From positions 22,547 to 81,673 of the forward strand of contig MKTV01000005.1 in assembly GCA_001898425.1 (NCBI GenBank): a DNA stretch of 59,127 nt, in the 5' to 3' direction. Source of the stretch: Rhodospirillales bacterium 69-11. GTDB lineage: Bacteria; Pseudomonadota; Alphaproteobacteria; Acetobacterales; Acetobacteraceae. Numbering within the stretch: the stretch's first letter is position 1; each line of letters opens with the position of its first letter. Under the pieces are notes generated by a model, which saw only the letters and a list, made by a program, of their open reading frames with translations, did not search any database and was not told the DNA's origin. Positions 54,462 to 59,127 of the stretch are shown here, in pieces. A program made the translations under genes and the position numbers.

Positions 54462-55730
54462 ATGATCCAGGCGATCGGGATCGATTTCGGCACCACCAAC
54501 AGCGTGGTCGCCCTCCGCCACGACGATGGCCGCGTCACCACGCTGCGCCACGGCACGTCCGACGTGTTCCGCACGGTCCTCTGCTTCTGGGCCGAGCAGA
54601 CGCGCGGCCGCCTGGACCTGCACCACCGCGCCGGGCCGGCGGCGATCGAGGCATATCTCGAGGACCCGCTCGACTCCCGGCTGATCATGTCGATGAAGAC
54701 CTATCTCGCGCAGAAGAGCTTCACCGAGACCAACGTCTTCGGCCGCATGTTCACGCTCGAGGCACTGGTCGCCACGTTCCTGCGCGCCCTGCTCGCCGAC
54801 CTGCCCGCGGCGGCCGATGCCGGAACGCCGGCCGGATCGCGCGCCGGCGCACCCGCCCCGCGCATCGTCGTCGGCCGCCCGGTCCGCTTCGCCGGAGAGT
54901 TCGCCGACGATGCGTTCGGCGCCGGCCGCCTCGCCGCCGCCTGCGCCGAGGCCGGCCTGCCGGACGTCACGCTCATGCTGGAACCCGCCGCGGCCGGCGC
55001 GCGCTTCGCCGCCACGCTCAACGAACCCGCAACCGTGCTGATCGGCGATTTCGGCGGCGGCACCTCCGACTTCTCGCTGCTTCGCTTCGATCCGGCGGCG
55101 GGGGTCACGCCGCTGGGCCACGCCGGCATCGGCATCGCCGGGGACGTCTTCGACTTCCGCATCATCGACCACGCCATCTCCCCCCTGCTCGGCCGCGACG
55201 ACAGCTACCGCGTCATGGGCAAGCAGATGCCGATCCCGGCCGAGTTCTTCGCCGGCTTCGCCCGCTGGCACCGGCTGTCGATGATGCGCGCGCCGCGCAC
55301 GCTGCGCGCCATCGACGAGGTCGCGCGCACCGCCACCCATCCCGAACGCCTGCGCCATCTCCTCGCGCTGATCGAGCACGGGGCCGGGTATGCGCTCTAT
55401 CAGGCGGTGTCCGGTGCCAAGGCCGCGTTGTCGAGCGCCGAGGAGACGGTGCTGCGCTTCCGTCACCAGGAATTCGTGGTCGAGCGCAGGGTGGCCCGCG
55501 CCGAATTCGAGGCATGGATCGCCCCCGACCTGGCGCGCATGGGGGCGACGATCGACCAGGCCCTGGCCGATGCCGGCCTTCCGCCCGCCGCGGTGGATCG
55601 CGTGTTCCTCACCGGCGGCACCGCCTTCGTCCCCGCGGTCCGCAAGCTGTTCGCCGACCGGTTCGGGGCGGAGCGGCTGGTCGGCGGCGGCGAGTTCGTC
55701 TCCGTCGCCGAGGGCCTGGCGCGCGGCTGA
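54462..55730 (+). CDS. Hsp70-family protein, YegD-like
   Basis: 422 residues: an actin/Hsp70 ATPase domain without the peptide-binding domain. Phosphate 1 GIDFGTTNS, connect IVVGRPVRF, phosphate 2 VLIGDFGGGTSDFS, and adenosine FLTGGTAFVP are all present. This length and composition match the YegD group of DnaK homologues, whose clients are unknown. It is monocistronic with a good leader (GAGGCAGGCGGCAG). Confidence 0.9.
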   Translation: MIQAIGIDFGTTNSVVALRHDDGRVTTLRHGTSDVFRTVLCFWAEQTRGRLDLHHRAGPAAIEAYLEDPLDSRLIMSMKTYLAQKSFTETNVFGRMFTLEALVATFLRALLADLPAAADAGTPAGSRAGAPAPRIVVGRPVRFAGEFADDAFGAGRLAAACAEAGLPDVTLMLEPAAAGARFAATLNEPATVLIGDFGGGTSDFSLLRFDPAAGVTPLGHAGIGIAGDVFDFRIIDHAISPLLGRDDSYRVMGKQMPIPAEFFAGFARWHRLSMMRAPRTLRAIDEVARTATHPERLRHLLALIEHGAGYALYQAVSGAKAALSSAEETVLRFRHQEFVVERRVARAEFEAWIAPDLARMGATIDQALADAGLPPAAVDRVFLTGGTAFVPAVRKLFADRFGAERLVGGGEFVSVAEGLARG

Positions 55731-55853
55731 TCCCCGACGCCGTGCGCGCCGGAGGAGACGTGATGCGCGGGACGGAACAGGTTGCCGGACGGCGCGAGAC
55801 CGAATAGGACGCGCCGCGAAACACTGCCCAATCCGACCAGGAGCACACAGACG

Positions 55854-56276
55854 ATGGCGACCGAACGCACCCTCTCGATCATCAAGCCGGACGCGACCCG
55901 GCGCAACCTGACCGGCAAGGTCAACGCCGTGATCGAGGAGGCGGGGCTGCGCATCGTCGCCCAGAAGCGGCTGCACCTCACCGAGAAGCAGGCGGAGGCG
56001 TTCTACGCCGTCCATGCGTCCCGCCCGTTCTATCGCGACCTGGTGACCTTCATGATCTCCGGCCCGGTCGTCGTGCAGGTGCTGGAAGCCGACAACGCGG
56101 TGGCGAAGTATCGCGACGTGATGGGCGCGACCGACCCGAAGAAGGCCGCCGCCGGCACGATCCGCGCGCAGTTCGCCGAGAGCATCGAGGCGAACTCCGT
56201 GCACGGCTCCGACAGTGCCGAGAACGCCGCGAACGAGATCGCCTTCTTCTTCTCGGGCATCGAGATCGCCGCCTGA
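55854..56276 (+). CDS. ndk: Nucleoside diphosphate kinase
   Basis: 140 residues, the normal length. The catalytic His117 lies in [24 protein letters not shown] and [14 protein letters not shown] are typical. It transfers gamma-phosphate between nucleoside triphosphates and diphosphates. ATG 55854 is preferred (ACCAGGAGC upstream). Confidence 0.97.
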   Translation: MATERTLSIIKPDATRRNLTGKVNAVIEEAGLRIVAQKRLHLTEKQAEAFYAVHASRPFYRDLVTFMISGPVVVQVLEADNAVAKYRDVMGATDPKKAAAGTIRAQFAESIEANSVHGSDSAENAANEIAFFFSGIEIAA

Positions 56277-56340
56277 GGACGAGGCCGCCGGGGATCGGCC
56301 ACGTGCCGGCCCCGGCGTTCCGGCACTTGCCGATCGGGCG

Positions 56341-56928
56341 TCAGGCGGCGCTGGCCGCCCGGAACGCGGTGCGCCCGCAGCGCGCGCCGGCTTGACCGCT
56401 CAGCCGCGTGCTGCGGTCGGTTCCGAATGAATAGCGCGACACGCGCGGTACCCATCTCTCGAACGCCGCATCCGGCAGCCGGTCCGCCATCTGCGCCAGC
56501 AGCGGGGCGAGGAGGCTCTGCACCATGCCGAGCGCGGCCATGCGCGGGGCGAGGGCGGTGCAGCGCCGCAGGAGGGCGACGCAATCCTCCCGCCGGGCCG
56601 CCGTTCGGGCGAGCGCCGGGAACAGCAGTTCGGTCACCTCCGGCGCGCCGATCCGCACGGCGAGCAACAGCATGACCGCCGCATGATCCTGGCCGCGCGC
56701 ATCGTCTTTCGCGGGTGCCGCGCCGGTCGCGGCGCGGTCGCCGTTCATCAGTTCCTCGTAGCAGGCGACGAAGCGCCGGGCGGCGCGCGGCGTCGGGATC
56801 AGCGGGAACAGCAGCGCCGCGACCGCCTCTTCCTCCGGGGTGATCGAGGAGGTCGGGGTCGTGTGCGGCGCGTCCGGTAAGCTGGGGGCCGCGGAGGGGA
56901 GGTCCGACTCCGGCATGCCAGGGCTCAT
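56341..56928 (-). CDS. Hypothetical protein resembling the C-terminal region of large P-loop NTPases
   Basis: 195 residues. No signal peptide or membrane segment. The segment EEEAVAALLFPLIPTPRAARRFVACYEELM (about 33-62), followed by HAAVMLLLAVRIGAPEVTELLFPAL, resembles the part after the ATPase core in KAP-like P-loop NTPases (PLLPTPRAVKRFVNVYRL pattern). No Walker A motif is present here or upstream, so the protein is a stand-alone version of that region or the remnant of a larger gene. The start is uncertain (ATG 56928, or ATG 56916). It is preceded by 255 bp without a gene apart from a strong hairpin at 57087. Function not assigned. Confidence 0.55.
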   Translation of the reverse strand: MSPGMPESDLPSAAPSLPDAPHTTPTSSITPEEEAVAALLFPLIPTPRAARRFVACYEELMNGDRAATGAAPAKDDARGQDHAAVMLLLAVRIGAPEVTELLFPALARTAARREDCVALLRRCTALAPRMAALGMVQSLLAPLLAQMADRLPDAAFERWVPRVSRYSFGTDRSTRLSGQAGARCGRTAFRAASAA

Positions 56929-57086
56929 GGAAATATCCGATTTGCGAATAGGTCGGCGGCAGTCTCCCCATCCGGCCATCGTTCGGCTGTGAGATATGTC
57001 ACAGGGTCGCACCGACTTGCATCGTGTCGAACTATTTTACAGCGTGGGTGTGTCGCCGCGCGCCGGATCAACGCGGCGCCGAACGC

Positions 57087-57123
57087 GACGAGGGCGGCAG
57101 ACCGTTGGTCCACCGCCCTCGTC
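57087..57123. terminator. Strong nested hairpin after the purMN-oxidase subunit genes
   Basis: GACGAGGGCGG (57087-57097) pairs perfectly with CCGCCCTCGTC (57113-57123). Inside it GACC pairs with GGTC around a GTT loop. It lies 60 bp past the stop of the subunit IV gene on the minus strand and is probably its terminator or 3' stabiliser; no T run is seen on either side. The rest of the gap 56929-57183 shows nothing I can name. Confidence 0.6.
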
Positions 57124-57183
57124 TCTGCGGAGCTTTCCCGCCCCAGTCGCGGCTCCGGCGAAGATGCCGTTGCCGATCGCGCC

Positions 57184-57336
57184 TTAGAGGAAGAAGCCCA
57201 TCAGCGCGAGGATGATCACCGCGACGATGACCGCCCCCGTCGTGGCGCCGGTGAACGCGTTCCAGGTGCGGACGCGGTCGGTGACCAGCGCCTCCTGCGT
57301 TTCCGGACCGGTGAAGACTGTACTGTGTTCGGCCAT
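57184..57336 (-). CDS. aa3-type cytochrome c oxidase subunit IV, small membrane peptide
   Basis: 50 residues: MAEHSTVFTGPETQEALVTD, a short cytoplasmic part ending RVRTWNAFTG, and one membrane helix rich in Ala, Val and Ile (about 32-50) ending GFFL. This is the small bacterial aa3 subunit IV family of alphaproteobacteria, a single-helix peptide of the terminal oxidase. The other oxidase genes are not here, so it is displaced from them; it lies 39 bp behind purN on the same strand. Confidence 0.8.
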   Translation of the reverse strand: MAEHSTVFTGPETQEALVTDRVRTWNAFTGATTGAVIVAVIILALMGFFL

Positions 57337-57375
57337 GAGAGACGCCCCGATCCCGTGGTCTTTGATGAGCCTTGT

Positions 57376-58020
57376 TTATTGCACGCGCGCGTCGCGCGGC
57401 AAGGGGTTCGCCAGCGCGGCGGTGGCCGCGGCGGCGCGCGGGGGAAGACCGCTCGCCAGCGCCGCGAGCGCGGCCGGGTAGATCCGGTGCTCCTGCACCA
57501 GCACGCGTGCGGCGAGCGTCTCCGCCGTATCGTCCGGAAGCACCGGCACGGCGGCCTGAGCCAGGATCGGACCCTCGTCCATCACCTCGGTCACCAGGTG
57601 GACCGTGCAGCCGTGCAGTTTCACGCCGGCCGCCAGCGCCCGCTCGTGCGTTTCGAGCCCGGGAAAGGCCGGCAGCAGGGAAGGGTGGACGTTCAGCATC
57701 CGGCCCGCCCACGCGCCGACCAGGAACGGGGTCAGCAGCCGCATGTAGCCGGCGAGGCAGACGAGCTCGACTCCGGCCTCGCGCAGCGCGGCGTCGATCG
57801 CAGCCTCGTGCGCCGGTCGGTTGCGCGGGAAGTCGCGGTGATCGATCGCGCGGGCCGGCACGCCCGCCGCCCTGGCGGTGGCGAGACCCGCCGCATCGGG
57901 CCGGTTGGACAGCACCAGGGCGATCTCGGCCGGAAAGCTGGGGTCGCGTGCGGCGTCCAGCAGCGCCGCCATGTTGGAGCCGCGGCCGCTGATCAGCACG
58001 CCAACGCGGCGGCGCGTCAT
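57376..58020 (-). CDS. purN: Phosphoribosylglycinamide formyltransferase
   Basis: 214 residues. GVLISGRGSNMAALLDA at the N-terminus, the catalytic Asn and His in NVHPSLLPAF, and the catalytic Asp in VTEVMDEGPI identify PurN. It transfers formyl from 10-formyl-THF to GAR, step 3 of purine synthesis. ATG 58020 gives the standard start; the open frame extends upstream into the gap without a ribosome site. It follows purM by 40 bp, the common purMN order. Confidence 0.96.
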   Translation of the reverse strand: MTRRRVGVLISGRGSNMAALLDAARDPSFPAEIALVLSNRPDAAGLATARAAGVPARAIDHRDFPRNRPAHEAAIDAALREAGVELVCLAGYMRLLTPFLVGAWAGRMLNVHPSLLPAFPGLETHERALAAGVKLHGCTVHLVTEVMDEGPILAQAAVPVLPDDTAETLAARVLVQEHRIYPAALAALASGLPPRAAAATAALANPLPRDARVQ

Positions 58021-58060
58021 CGCAGCGCGCTCCCCGCCGCGGTGCGCTCCGGCATCGGGG

Positions 58061-59127
<1,067 letters not shown>

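Overview
The window is a very GC-rich (about 70%) stretch of bacterial chromosome. The gene set points to an alphaproteobacterium: a heme-PAS FixL/FixJ/FixK oxygen circuit, a napEDABC operon, a CtrA-type TTAA-N7-TTAA box, an aa3-oxidase subunit IV peptide, and palindromic intergenic repeats with the GTCATGGCCGG arm common in that class. A rhodospirillalean or acetobacteraceous host is my guess from overall style, not from a marker gene. No prophage, integrase, intact insertion sequence or CRISPR array is visible.

Layout. 1-4.3 kb: a cut luciferase-like oxidoreductase, fixK divergent from fixJ, a receiver-only protein resembling FixT, fixL, and a coiled-coil protein behind a CtrA-type box. 4.3-5.7 kb: asd with a leader that looks like a transcription attenuator. 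5.7-10.1 kb: napEDABC behind a perfect FNR/FixK box; napB carries a palindromic repeat inside its reading frame. 10.2-12.4 kb: a class III CoA-transferase and a methyltransferase. 12.6-16.1 kb: a 1178-residue three-module glycosyltransferase. 16.2-19.2 kb: a metal-exporting P-type ATPase divergent from a MerR regulator. 19.3-23.3 kb: an autotransporter with a metallophosphoesterase passenger. 23.7-27.1 kb: marR-emrA-emrB. 27.4-30.3 kb: a peptide-type binding protein, crcB and a universal stress protein. 30.4-35.0 kb: rmlBACD plus a glycosyltransferase. 35-37.8 kb: a SYLF protein, tRNA-Gln and a histidine kinase. 37.8-44.9 kb: a probable allantoin-degradation and uptake operon with a divergent fused regulator. 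45-48.6 kb: pqiABC. 48.8-59.1 kb: a flavin oxidoreductase, a gamma-glutamyltransferase, an ABC-F ATPase, a deletion-scarred pseudogene, an Hsp70-like protein, ndk, a small orphan protein, an oxidase subunit IV peptide, purN and purM.

How parts fit. FixL senses O2 and signals to FixJ, which probably drives fixK through TACGTA palindromes. FixK-type boxes then sit before the fixT-like gene (a feedback candidate) and before nap, so low oxygen would switch on periplasmic nitrate reduction. The rml genes make dTDP-L-rhamnose for surface glycans, and the neighbouring glycosyltransferases could use it. The PuuE/racemase/ABC cluster reads as uptake and hydrolysis of allantoin or a related ureide.

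The most unusual content is the four-cysteine FixT-like receiver, the repeat expressed inside napB, a roughly 120-bp element that ends at the start codons of two unrelated genes, the phosphoesterase autotransporter, the transposase-HTH/GntR fusion, and the asd leader.
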